Source of the DNA: Moniliophthora roreri
Taxonomy: Eukaryota; Basidiomycota; Agaricomycetes; Agaricales; Marasmiaceae
Direction of reading: 5' to 3'
NCBI GenBank assembly: GCA_001466705.2
Contig: LATX02000089.1
Location: 992,001-1,056,000 of the forward strand
Length of the DNA: 64,000 bases
This document shows, in pieces, positions 22,150 through 34,035 of the stretch (positions within the stretch are counted from its first letter, which is position 1; every line of letters starts with the position of its first letter). Under the pieces are notes generated by a model, which made no database searches, had not been told where the DNA came from, and saw nothing but the letters and a program-made list of their open reading frames with translations. Made by a program: the position numbers and the translations under genes.

Positions 22150-25100
22150 CGGTGAGCCGTCTTTACTTGCACAGCTGTGTATACGGTTGGTTAGTGTGTG
22201 TGAAGGATGGGTGCTTTGGATGGAATTCCGTGGAGTTCTCTTGGGATCTAGCGAGTTTTGGACCCCCTGCAAATGAGTAAAAGAATGAAAATGTAAAGCT
22301 CAAGTCGCAATTAGTTCCACCAAAAGGGTAAAAGGGACACTCACCTTGGTTAGACGCCGACGATCAGGTCGAATGGTAGTCTGATAAGGCGGCTATCACC
22401 TCTTCTCCGCTGATTCTTCAAGTCCCATAGACCGTCTGCCAGCGTCGCATGACTCGTCCCCGGCACTTCAAGATCAACTACACGTCTTTCTCACAGTCGC
22501 CATCGTTATTCCCGTTGCCATCAACGTCTCGTAGTTGTCGTCGTCGTCGCTTCAGGTTATAAGGTGCGTTTCTAACACCTCACTTCTTTCTTCAAAGCTA
22601 ACTATCTACAATCAGTTATAATGATCATTATTCTATATTCCCTCCTTGTACCTCTACGCCGGAGTCGACAATTTTTTTAATGCACCTTTCGCGTCCGCGT
22701 CGCCCGAACACACTTAGATCAATTACAACCACGAAAGATATCATTTAGAACACTTCTCGTTGCGCTAAGGCTACGATACACAGGCAATCCAACTATCTCC
22801 AGGCCTTCCTTTCCCTTTGCCCTTGGGTGCTTTTTCAACCTCAACCACATCCTGACCTCCGACCGACTCCACACGACGTTTTTTTACTCCTGTCGACCTC
22901 TGGCGCAGGTCGGGCCTTTTTAGTCCTCTTTTGTCTGCTCATCCCATTTTCGAGAGTTTGTTCACTACTGGAGTTTTATCCATGTCCGGTTCACTGCGTC
23001 GTCGGTATCATGTTCGACTTTAAATTCTTCACGAGGTGAATGATGGGAAGGCGACAGTCGTTGGGGAGGCACCTTCGGTTCCCACCCAATGCAGCTTATT
23101 AGCTGCCATCAATCAAGAGACGCACACAATGATTCTTCAGTAAGATCCTGCGTCCTATTCCTACGTCACCCAAATCCTAAATCTTCCGGTTCTGCAGAAA
23201 TCACTCTTACAAACGGTCCTGCGGGTGCCTTACCCTTCGCTGACGACGATGCCAGCGCAGCGATGCTCGTTTCAGCCATCCCACTCTGCGACTCCCCGAG
23301 ACCCGTACTGAGCCATTTCGGTAGCGCTACACCTTGGTCACGGTTCGATTTGTTGGAGATAAAATTAAGAGTCGGCTATCAGAAGTGTGGCATGGACATG
23401 AACCGAAGATGACTCCTTGCTAATTACACACGTCAACGCACCACGCTTCTCCCACCCTCGTATCGTACGGCATCACCCACCTGGTACCCACAATATGACT
23501 TTGCTGTTAGGATGACTACCTTGCGACTACCAGTGCCCTTTGGTCTTTCTATCCACCAATCTGGCCCCTTTACGTGCTACAGAAAACCTCTTTTCCGCGC
23601 ACAATATCTGTGCACCACCGAGCCGGTGGAGCTTACCAGACGGTTATCGACCTCTCCATCGGAGGTGGCAGCTTTGAGAGTTGGGGAGAGAAGCTGAACA
23701 GACGTACGGGAAGGGAGAGGAAATTAGAGTCGTAGGAGCGTCCTCGATGCGATACGAGCAGGAACGGATGACCTTTCACTCGGATCACAATCGTGCTAGA
23801 CTACATTCATCATGGACATGAAATTGGAGACGTGGCTGAGACTCCAAAGGTCGCCGCATTGAGAACCTCCATCTCGCTATCTCGTTACCTTCCCTCGGTC
23901 GATACTCAAGGCTCCAATTCCGTTGTCTCTACAGTACTGTCAACGGTGCCTGCTTATCAGGACTTTGCCGAAGAAAGGATCCTAGTACTTGGTGGAACTA
24001 GCTCGGGGGAGTAAGTCGAATGAATGAGTTAGGTATCGACGTGAAGTGGAAGGTGCTATTCCTGCTGTGTTATCCTTCAGTCGTAGCTGACTATTGTTCA
24101 ATAGTATCTTCACGTTTGTATTCAACGCGGAAATTTCATATCGGCGGCCGAAGGACAATTGTCAAGGATAAAGCTTATGAGTTATGAGTAAGTCAAGTTC
24201 TGCCAATTCGAAGAACCAGGGCTAAGAAATAGCTAGTGTTACTTCGACAATTCTTAACTTAGTGGGCATATGGTTGGGTTGAACAAGTGCTAAAAGAGGG
24301 TCATGCGTACACCGTTATGGGTTTGGCCTCGAAAATAACCCCTGTACTTCAGGAGCGAGTCGATCATACGCGGAAATACAGCTACTGAAAAGGCAGACTC
24401 GTCTCTCAACGTGCATGTTGTCGACAATCAAATTCGGGATACAATCAACTACCCTCGTTCCTTCATAGGCGTCGGAGATACAAAGATTCCGGTATCTCTC
24501 AATGTCGTAAGCCATTGGAATGGACTGTGGAGCGTTAACTTCGTTCTCGATGAAATTGCTGCATGGGTTGGGGGCGCTGTGCTGAGTTGACCGCTGTCCG
24601 AGTAGAAGCGAGGCGCAGGAAGTTATTGTTGGACAGTATGCACGGATCTCGGATCACAATCCACTGATCAACGACAGTAATCTGAACGAATGACGTCCCT
24701 TTCATCTCAATACCCCACTCTCCAAAGATCTTTTTCGGTTTACCCAGTACCCAGTACGCCAGCAAGTTGAAGAGACTTGCCGAAGTGGGTTATCAGCAAC
24801 TTTCCTACCCTAAGCAATCTTCCTGAACAAGGAAACATCCACTGAGATGATTTCTCATAAACCCCTTTCCTATATGCTTCTCAACCGCGCCGGCGGCCCT
24901 GCGCATACCCTCATAGGATAGCCTCAAAGTAGCGGGACTACTTCATTTACTACAACCCCAAGTCAGACCATCTCGCGACATCCACATATCAAAGAGCGAT
25001 CGTCGATTGGAGCGTCTGTCTACCACCATCATACTACTCCAAAGCATGTCCTCAGCACCTGACGTACAATTCACAAGTACCAAGAGGTCGGCATCCGATG

Positions 25101-25880
25101 ATCAGTGAGCAGGATCATGAAAAGATTCTAGACAGCCGGAGGTTGTGTAAAGTAGTGCGTCAGGGTGGAGTTTCGCTGAAAGGATGGAGAATGGCGTGTC
25201 AAGGAACGACAGCTGTTATTATTCCTTGGTCACGTATACACACCTCGAGGCCGTCTTCATATCCTAGAAAACATTCCAAGTCTGCATTCTTGCACAGCGT
25301 AGCCGTCTTTTTCGTACTCTCCCGAGAACTTTGACAAGCGAGCATCCCGCATGTCAATCCAGACCTTCTCTTTCTTCAGCTAGGAAACTCAAAGCGGCAG
25401 GCCGCTTACGAAATTCTTTTTGGCATCTCCACGCAAGTCCCAACAGAGGATGTACTAGTAGCACCGAAGTTGCACTGATCTAATCAGGATACCATGAATC
25501 TATGCGCTGTCCGGACCCTCGTCTGGGACGTCTGGATGGGTGGATACCTCGGTGCAGGGAATTGCTACTGATTCACCCGCAGAAAAAAGAAAGAAAGAAA
25601 TGGCTCGGCATCCCCAGCACGGCTGATATTGTCACCTTTCCACTTTCGTCGCCGTCGCCCGTGTCGCTCTCCGCCTATCAACAACACAAACATTTATTAA
25701 TATCCACCTCTCGACATCATTTCGCGCTGGTATGGGAGGCGGGCTACTGGTGAGATGTATGGATTCTATACACGCCCCTAGATTTCTATACACATTTGGG
25801 AGCGTATGGGATGTAAAATTTCATACGTCCTATACGTTCCCCGTTATGCGGATGTCAAAGTCCCAAAACGAAAAACACCA
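22150..25880. other. Long intergenic stretch between units 2 and 3; no gene resolved
   Basis: Composition is CpG-normal. Frames are short. A frame ending near 24,014 has a nucleotide-binding-like run (ERILVLGGTSSGE), but no surrounding dehydrogenase domain could be built. It may hold decayed gene fragments. Nothing here is well enough supported to annotate. Confidence 0.4.
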
Positions 25881-26084
25881 CTTGCCTGTGTTGGTCATCG
25901 GCGTTCAGTTGTACCCTGTTGCGTCGACGATTGGCCACGACATGTGAATATTTTCATGCAAAGTTTGTCCGCCGACCTGCCAAACCCTTTCTCTTTGGAA
26001 AGTTTACTAGTCCAGAGAACGATCGTGGACATGGGTCGTGTATTCCAGTTGCCAGTCCCAATCGAGCGAGGACTTGGGTCTGCG

Positions 26085-26105
26085 TTTTGCATAAATACCT
26101 GCAGG
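26085..26105 (+). promoter_or_regulatory. TATA-like core promoter block of decarboxylase 3
   Basis: The conserved GCATAAATACCTGC block lies about 155 bases before the start codon. Confidence 0.5.
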
Positions 26106-26246
26106 ACATGGCTGAACGACCTCAACTCGATATCCTCTTTCAAGTTCTGCAACTTATTCTCTACTCTCAATTAGCAAATTGTACGTCGAGCTCATAGATT
26201 TAACTCGTCATCGTCGTCTGTATCTGACCATTCGTTCCAGTCAATT

Positions 26247-27646
26247 ATGCCGACCGTGAATCTGCGTCCTTCCGCCGAGGCTTTCCGTCGTGCAGGATGG
26301 CTTACTCTCTCCCAAGAGGTCTATGACGACTATATGAAAAAGTTGGAGAAAGAAATTGCCGGTCCCGCCGAAAGGATGCCTGGCCCCGGCACGCCCTATG
26401 ACAGCGTCGAGAATGCCCCTGAACTTATCGAGCCCGTCAAAGAGTTCAAGGAATTCATCGAGACTAACGCTGTGGTTTATACGGACGTCGTTCGTATGTT
26501 TGACAAGATGACTGAATGTCATGGGAAGACTAAATGTGTGCGTACTGCTTCTTCCCTACAAGTTCTCACTAACGCTGGGATGTTCTCTAGCCGGAAACGT
26601 ACCAGAAAATGCTCCTCGTGTTCAACGAAATCTTCCGCAAGGCTCCCGAGTTCGGCGATCTTGGTCCTCCCATGTACATGGCCATGTGCAGGGTCATGAA
26701 CACTGAGGGTGGCTTCTCCGCCTTCACAAAGGAGGCCTTCAATCACCACATGAAGAAGATGCTGAAGACCTGGGAGCTGTACCTCTTGTCAAAGGACTCG
26801 ACCAAAGTCCTTAATACTAGTGGCAGAGGATGGCTCAGCGCCGACGCCCAGAAAAAGATGATGTGTTACTATAATAGGACATTCGCGGAGGTGTTCATTT
26901 GCGATCCCAGTGCGCCTGCCTGGGGTTACACATCCTATGAAGATTTCTTCAACCGCCGCTTCCGAGAACCCCAATGTGATCGTCCCATATGCGATATCGG
27001 CGATCTCACCATCGTTAGCGCAGCCTGCGAATCCGATTTGTACGCATTCCAGAAGGACGTCAAAAAGACCGACGAGCTGTTCATAAAGGATGAAGCTTAC
27101 TCCCTCGTTCACTTACTCGCCAACGACGAGTCCGTTGATTCCTTTGTAGGCGGCACCGTCATTCAGTCCTTCCTCAGCACCACCGGTTATCACCGCTGGC
27201 ATGCGCCTGTAAACGGCGTCATCAAGAAGATCGTCGATGTTCCAGGCACGTACTTTGCGCAAGCACCATCCACCATCGGATATCCCATCCCCGATGACGA
27301 TTCCGCCCTTCCTCCATACTTGCAGTCCCTTACGTACTTTGCCAACACCGCTGCTCGCCAACTCATTTTCATCCAAGCCGACAACGCGAGCATCGGTCTC
27401 ATGTGCTTCATTGCCATTGGTATGACCGAGATCTCCAGTTGCCAGGCTACTGTCTTTGAAGGCCAGCATGTCAACCGTGGCGACGAGTTGGGCATGTTCC
27501 ATTTCGGTGGATCTTCGAGTGCTTTGGTGTTCAATAAAAGAGCAAACATCGAGTTTACCATCGACGTCACAAACTGCACCGAAGGTCAACCACTCCACCT
27601 CGCTATCAACGCACAAATTGCTAAAGCTGCTCCTCCTCCTTCCTAA
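26247..27646 (+). CDS. PsiD-like phosphatidylserine-decarboxylase-family decarboxylase, copy 3
   Basis: Exons 26,247-26,537 and 26,591-27,646 with a 53-base intron give 448 residues. Exon 1 ends with five extra codons (HGKTK) directly before the donor, absent from the other copies, so the mature protein has a small insertion near residue 92. The N-terminus (LRPSAEAFRRAGW) and the C-terminal tail (DVTNCTEGQP...LAINAQIA) are closest to copy 4, while the centre matches copy 2. Self-cleavage site GGSS and YHRWHAPVNG are intact. CYNRTFAEVF replaces EYPNRTF near the middle. The 5'UTR intron is 26,181-26,240; the 3'UTR intron is 27,656-27,717, or ends at 27,707 if the nearer AG is used. Probably functional. 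Confidence 0.92.
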
Positions 27647-28112
27647 ATACACCACGTAAGTGATTTCTCTTGTTTATTGAGAATACTTTAGTGACAGTCG
27701 TTCTCAGTTGTTGGCAGCGCTCTTTTGACGGAAATGTATATCAAAGTGTCCCATTGAATGTATGATGTCTAGCAACACTGCCATCGTTGTCCATCATTGT
27801 GTCCTAGGTATCCTGCCCTGTACTAAATCATATGAATATAACAAAGTTGCAACACTGAAAAACGCGTTACATACCTGGTATAACACCCATAATGCTAGGA
27901 AGTAGCCTGGCGAGCCGTCTTTATTTGCACATCTGGGCTTACCCATATAGCCTGGGCGGGGTACGAGGCGAACATGGGTAATAGTGTCGAAAACTGATTA
28001 TTTGATGTGCGAAGAATGGGTGCTTTCGAGGCGGATCTTTGATTTGTCTCTTTGCATACGTGAAATGAAGGGATCTGCGAATTTCGGACTCTTTGCGGAG
28101 ATGGACACAGCT

Positions 28113-28975
28113 TTAGAAAGAGAGTAGACGTTCGTTGCAATCAGCATCGTCCAACGGTTTCACCAAAGCATTTTCGGGATAAGGGACACCACGGTCGAAA
28201 GTAGCGTTATCACCTGCTGCGTTGGGAGTTGGTTGACCGACAGGATAATAAGGCGGGTACGGAGCCAGTCCATTCGGATTCTTGTTCATGTCCCTCCCTA
28301 GAGACCGGGTGTCTACGGAGAACTCTGGCTTTTTCGGGCAAGACGTCGAGGTCTAAAGGCGGTATCGTATGTTTGAGAGCGGGAGGGAGAGGTAACCGAT
28401 CGCTGGGAAGGGGCGTTGAAGAGAGCGCGTGAGATGAAGAGCCTGGTCTTGGAGTGTTGCCAATACTGCGAGGAGGGATGTTGGGAGCAGTACTTGGAGT
28501 AGTACCAGAATATTGAGCACGGAGATTATTGCGGATATAGACACTACTTGCAAATGAACAAGAGACGCTGTTCTTGGAGTCGTCGTTGAGAATGGATTGG
28601 CGAATGTTTACAGGACGTGGAGACGATATGCTAATCGACGAGTCAGACTCAGTGACGGAGACCTGAAAGAGTTAAAGACCATTTTGGATTGCTTTTATGG
28701 GCGTTTTACCCAGATGACTACACACCGCTTACAGCGGTTTGCGAAATGCTTGCGACGCGCGTGAAAGTGCCGAAATAATTCCACAAAATCCAAAGAATGA
28801 TGAGACGCCTATGCACCTTCTACCAATCTAGAGCAGTCGTGTAGATACTCTAGAGATACCCCTTTCGCTGTCTTAAGATTGAGAACTCCACGTTTCAGCG
28901 GTACGGGCAAGTCGAGGGCAAGTATGGTGTCATCAAGGCGTCGCGTTTTAATGTACTCCCCTTGGGCTTATTCAT
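28113..28975 (-). pseudogene. Convergent gene of unit 3, membrane segment plus Pro/Ser-rich tail (unidentified, probably partial)
   Basis: Reading leftward, coding-like exons can be followed. The first starts at about 28,960 (TRRLDDTILALDLPVPLKR), and a GTATCT...TGGTAG intron follows. A hydrophobic exon comes next (RRLIILWILWNYFGTF, about 28,740-28,810), then an intron from 28,732 to about 28,665. A Ser/Pro-rich exon (VSVTESDSSISISSPRP onward) runs to a stop at 28,113-28,115. Unit 4 has the same last exon but continues past this point in frame, so the copy here may have shifted. No family was recognised. The hydrophobic segment suggests a membrane protein with a cytosolic proline-rich tail. 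The 5' end was not found; frames at 29,405-29,593 may belong to it. Confidence 0.4.
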
Positions 28976-28979
28976 GTAT

Positions 28980-29740
28980 TCTCGGCTCATAGGCCGTAGT
29001 AGAGCATAGATAGCGTGGTCACATAAGGAGAAGTGCATTGCGGTTGAGCATAATGATCATTGATGATCAATACCAAGTTCTTCTACAGCAGGGCAAGGAA
29101 CAGATTCCGCAGGGGTTTCGGAGCGTCAATTATGGTTCTATGATTTTCGTAGAGAGATATTCCGGGTTGATGAATGGGAGGGGCTTCTAAAATAGGCTTA
29201 GGGTGAGGTGAAGGGATGAGGGGACTACACCGGAGGGTTCATGTGTTGGTAGTCAAACCAGGGAGACAATATCAGAAACATTCAGAAGCTTAAGAAGATC
29301 TGATACACACCTTTCTTATCCAAGACCAATAAATACTGCCAAAATCAACCTCCTGGAGCAGAGACGAAGATACTAACATGCCCTACCCCATCCAACTCCA
29401 GAATTCAAGCCCATTCCTCCAAAACCGGTGGAGTCGCCCCCTTTTTCATTGAAAGAGCGCCATAGACTGGTAAAGGTACCGAGGAATTGACAAGGTCGAG
29501 TAGAACGAGGTTGAGAGTGGAGGGTAGGAGAAGCGGTGATGGTACGAGTGTTGGCTCCAAAATTTGTCCGAAACACCTGCTCCTTTGAATCAAATTTTCT
29601 ACTGCACACGACTCTGCTTGATTCCCATATTTTATAGAGGATATGGGGTGTTTTACTAAACTTCCAGCGTTTCATGATTTTTTGGTACATTTTACACGTC
29701 ACCTTCACCCGCATTAATTATAATACACCACTTCAACTTG
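28980..29740. other. Stretch between unit 3 and unit 4
   Basis: No complete gene was found. Minus-strand frames at 29,373-29,714 could be upstream exons of the convergent gene, but splice connections are uncertain. Confidence 0.3.
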
Positions 29741-31139
29741 CACCGCTTACTTAGTGCTCAACTCGTCCGCAGCAGTCCGCTCGTACCACTAGCGGTCCAT
29801 TTCTCCTGGCCTCCGCTCATGTCATTGCTCGAACAGTTACTGGTATTTGCACGGCCAGCCTCGTTCTCAAGTTCACTCTTCGTCACCGTGCTTTCAAGAC
29901 TCCGTCGTCTCATCCTCGCGTAAACACGCCTTCATAAACTTGTGGGCTTGTCGCAGATTAACGCTTACAACTAGGAGCATCGCCTTGTCGATCGTCGTGC
30001 TCAAAATCTTCACCTACCACTGGTCCTTTGAGAATGCGAGACAAAAATCTCCGTTTTCAAGCTTTCAGTGATAAGCTTTCCAGGTATGTATTACTTTGAC
30101 GCTCTATCAATCATCCACTACAGAAAACTCCATACGGGCAGTCGACGGATATATGTGTAGAGTCCGGCAATCGGATTCGACTGGTACCTGGCGCTTTGCG
30201 GGGCAACCTGTGAACTAGAACGCTGTTGAATGATGCGCCGCATCGGCTGTGCACAGGCTATGACTTTCAATCAATGGGTTCCTCTACCATGGTGTCGGCT
30301 GAGCAGGCACGAGCGTTGAAGCGCGTAGCGGGGTAGGTTGGGCGTTAGCGGTTAGGCGTTGTTAGGTGGGTCTATTGCCAAAAAGGGTAGGAGTGCTGCT
30401 AAAAGAATTAGTGCAGCTCGTTCAACGTGGCTTACTTAGCGTGAAACTGTGGTGCACTGGTGTAGGTGGTGCAACTGGTCGCAGGGCAGGGGCAGAGGGG
30501 ATGGTCGACCTTGATTGTATAATCCCCCATCGAGTCGCACCATACCGATCTACAGCAACTTGCAGGTCTTCGCTTCTTCGTACCTTTCCCTGTTTTCCAG
30601 AACTATACATGACAATCACCTTGGTTCAGGAGGAGGATTCGCGACTTCCGCCAGTCCCTGAAGCCGAAGCATCCTCCGCCATGCACGGAACACAAAGAGG
30701 ACTCTCACGACAAACGAAAGCTTAGCATCCATTTTTGCCTTGACGAAACACCTGAACCGTGCTGATGGTATTTTGTGCGTGTCTACAAGCATCTGTAGTC
30801 AGGCCAATCCATTTTTGTCCATGAGCAGATCATTTCTCAGCATTCATACCTAGAACTGAGTTATCACATTGAATACGAATATCAGGCATTGATTGGACTC
30901 GGCCAGTCTTCTTTGCCGATTCCGAAGGGAAGCACCTATCTTGTCGGAAGGTCGTTTTGGATCACAAGGTGCAAATTCTTACTGGAGCTTCCAGTAGCTG
31001 AAAAGTCAGCGAAGCATACCTGTACATGTCCCATGGCCCATTTTAGGTTTTTGTGCATAGAGTGCAGGCTACTAGCCGACCCGGTCAAGGCCCCAAAATG
31101 ACTTTTCGTTACGCTACTTGCCTGTGTTGGTCATCGGAT

Positions 31140-31640
31140 CAATTCAAGTCACTATCGATGAACTAGAGGTGTAATGTTTCGCAGGAATGCCTTTATACTG
31201 TCTTCAAACCTCAACTGTGTGCTTCCAGAAAACTTCTTTGTATATTTCACTGTCATATCCAGAGAACTGTCAAGTTGTCAACCCAGATTTGTTTTATATG
31301 GGAACAGAATGTTTTTTTTTTACAATTTTGGAAATGTCAGTTTCCTGTGCCAACGATGCGCGGCTATGCTTCCCGATTTTTCTACTGGGCTACAGAGAAC
31401 AGGGTGCCACAAGAATAGGTACACATATCACTATACTAGCTATCTATAAATTTCAGCACTTTCAGAGGTAAATCAAACCTTGACCATGGAGAACAAAGGT
31501 GAAAAAGTGCAAGCACGACATCAACGTCAAAAATCCGAAATTCATTGATGTGCGGAGATAACGCGTACAAAAATCCGAGAGGAAAGGTGGCCATGGCCAA
31601 TGAGAAAGGTTTTTACGATAACAACATTTTTCATTATCTG
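31140..31640. repeat. Unit-4-specific inserted segment
   Basis: Unit 1 similarity breaks just after TTGGTCATCGG and resumes near 31,641 (GCGTGAATCTTCGCTTCTC). The intervening 500 bases are richer in A and T, with no recognised coding content. Target-site duplications were not identified. Confidence 0.45.
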
Positions 31641-32244
31641 TTGGCGTGAATCTTCGCTTCTCATCGATTGCGGCCGGTGCTCGACAACATAATGATGTGG
31701 CGTAGCTATTCGCTTGCCACCGTCATAGAAGGACCGAACTTAGGTCTAATTTGAACTAATTCTGTGATTATCCCGACAAGTGTCTCCCTATTTGGATACA
31801 GCCGTAGCCAAAATTATTTTAACATCACCGTGACGAATGCAAAGCACCCCGAAAAGAAGGGACTCAAAGCCTTTGTTTTGTTTTGCTTCTCACATGATAT
31901 GGGGCCCATCTGTATCGAATGGGCTCAAAAAATCAGTGAAAAGAGATATTTTTGTTGAGGGTTCCCGGTGTTCATTTCAACGTCTAGTACGATATTCCCT
32001 TAAGTTTGGTATTGCAAAATAATTTTGGCCGCGGCTGTAGGTGCCATCTGATACTGACATTGCAGTGGGTTACCTTCACAATACTTCGCAGTCACGACGT
32101 GTGAATATTTTCGTAGGGTGCAAAGTTTGTTTGACGGCGACCTGCCAAACCCTTTCTCTTTGGAAAAGTTTACTCATCCAGAGGACGATCGTGGACATGG
32201 GTCATGTATTCCAGTTATAATCGAGCGAGGACTTGGGTCTGCGT

Positions 32245-32265
32245 TTTGCATAAATACCTGCAGGA
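32245..32265 (+). promoter_or_regulatory. TATA-like core promoter block of decarboxylase 4
   Basis: The conserved GCATAAATACCTGC block sits about 155 bases before the start codon. Confidence 0.5.
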
Positions 32266-32406
32266 CATGGCGGAACGACTTCAGCCTCGATATCCTCTTT
32301 CAAGCTCTGCAACCTATTCTCTACTCTCAATTGACGAAATGTACGTCGAGCTCATAAGTTTAATTCGTCGTCGTCGTCTGTATCTGACCATTCGTTCCAG
32401 TCAATC

Positions 32407-33791
32407 ATGCCGACCATAAATCTGCGTCCTTCCGCCGAGGCTTTCCGTCGTGCAGGATGGCTTCCTCTCTCCCAAGAGGTTTATGACAACTATATGAAGG
32501 AGTTGGCAAAGCAAATGATCAGTCCCGCCAAAAAGATGCCTGGCCCCGGCACGCTCTATGACAGCGTCGGCACTGCCCCTGAACTTATTGAGCCCATCAA
32601 AGAGTTCAAGGACTTTATCGAGACCAACGCTGTGGTCTATACGGACGTCGTTCGTATGTTTGACAAGATAACTGAATTTGTGCGTACTGCTTCTTCCCTA
32701 CAAGTTGTCACTAACGCTGGGGTGTTCTCTAGCCGTCCACGTACCAGGAAATGCTTCTCCTATTCAACAAGATCTTCCGCGAGGCTCCCGAGTTTGGCGC
32801 CCTTGGTCCTCCCATGTACATGGCCATGTGCACGGTCATGAACACTGAGGGTGGCTTCTCCGCCTTCACAAAGGAGGTCTTCAATCGTTACATGAAAAAG
32901 ATGCTGAAGACCTGGGAGCTGTACCTCGTGTCAAAGGACTCGACCAGTGTCCTTAATTCTAGTGACAAAGGATGGTTCAGCGCCGCAGCCATAGAGGCGA
33001 TGATGAAGTACTATAATAGGACGTTCGCGGAGGTGTTCATCTGCAAGCCCAATGAGCCTGCTTGGGGTTACACATCCTACGAAGATTTCTTCAACCGCCG
33101 CTTCAGCGAACCCGAAGTTGATCGTCCCACAGGCGATATCAAAGACCTCACCATCGTCAGCGCAGCCTGTGAATCCGATCTCTACGCCTTCCAGAAGGAC
33201 GTCAAAAAGACTGACGAGTTGTTCATCAAGGACGAAGCTTACTCCCTCGTTCATTTACTCGCCAATGACGAGTCCGTTGATTCCTTTGTAGGCGGAACCG
33301 TCATTCAGTCCTTCCTCAACACCACCGGTTATCACCGCTGGCATGCGCCTGTAAACGGCGTCATCAAGAAGATCGTCGAGGTTCCAGGCACGTATTTCGC
33401 TCAAGCACCATCCACCATCGGAGACCCCATCCCTGGGCCCAAAGATAACTTCGCTCCCCCATACCTGAAGTCCCTCACGTACTTTGCCAACACCGCTGCT
33501 CGTACGCTCATTTTCATCCAGGCCGACAACGCGAGCATCGGTCTCATGTGCTTCGTTGGCATCGGCATGACCGAGATCTCCAGTTGCCAGGCTACTGTCT
33601 TTGAAGGCCAGCATGTCAACCGTGGCGACGAGTTGGGCATGTTCCATTTCGGTGGATCTTCGAGTGCTTTAGTGTTCAATAAAGGAGCAAACATTGAGCT
33701 TACCATCAACGTCACAAACTCCAGCGAAGATGAACCACCCCACCTCGCTATCAATGCAAAAATTGCTAGTGCTGCTGCTCCTCCTTCCTAA
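32407..33791 (+). CDS. PsiD-like phosphatidylserine-decarboxylase-family decarboxylase, copy 4
   Basis: Exons 32,407-32,679 and 32,733-33,791 with a 53-base intron give 443 residues. It differs most from the others in the substrate-side loop: IGDPIPGPKDNFAPPYLKS replaces IGYPIPDDDSALPPYLQS. The copy-4 form is nearer to what is known of PsiD (GDPIP and PPYLKS), so this copy may be the least derived or have a different preference. GGSS self-cleavage and YHRWHAPVNG motifs are intact; SAACES replaces PVDG. The 5'UTR intron is 32,341-32,400 and the 3'UTR intron 33,801-33,861. N- and C-termini pair with copy 3, while RTLIFIQ and CFVGIGM pair with copy 1. No damage is seen. Confidence 0.93.
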
Positions 33792-34035
33792 ATGCACCAG
33801 GTACGTGATTTCTCTTGTTTATCGAGAATGCTCTAGTGACAGTCGTTCTCAGCTTTGGCAGCGCTCTTTTGACGGAAATGTATATCAAAGCGTCCGGTTG
33901 AATGTAACAATATCTAGCAACAATGTCATCATTGTCCATCGTTGTGGCCTAGGTATTCTGCCCTGTAAACATATGAATATAACAAAGTTGCAACAGTAGA
34001 AAACGCGTTACATGCCTAATATAACATCTATAATG

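Larger units (their letters stand above)
19441..22150 (+). repeat. Decarboxylase repeat unit 2
   Basis: Similarity to unit 1 begins at about 19,441 (GTGTGTTAGCGGTTAGG) and runs through the gene. At the 3' end (22,045-22,150) it keeps only a short tail of the convergent gene seen in units 3 and 4. The upstream flank is shorter than in units 1 and 4. Confidence 0.75.
25880..28440 (+). repeat. Decarboxylase repeat unit 3
   Basis: Similarity begins near 25,880 (TTGCCTGTGTTGGTC), so this unit lacks the far-upstream flank of units 1 and 4. At the 3' side it extends through at least 27,895-28,440 in parallel with 34,030-34,560 of unit 4, including part of a convergent gene. Confidence 0.75.

Noticed and set aside
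23793..24014. A short-chain or medium-chain dehydrogenase gene
   Set aside because: One ILVLGGTSSGE-like run is present, but no flanking catalytic or cofactor-binding segments could be found in any frame.
27113..27655. Long minus-strand open frame over exon 2 of decarboxylase 3, with counterparts in the other copies
   Set aside because: It is antisense to a strongly conserved coding exon and arises from its codon use. It has no independent conservation, start context or introns.
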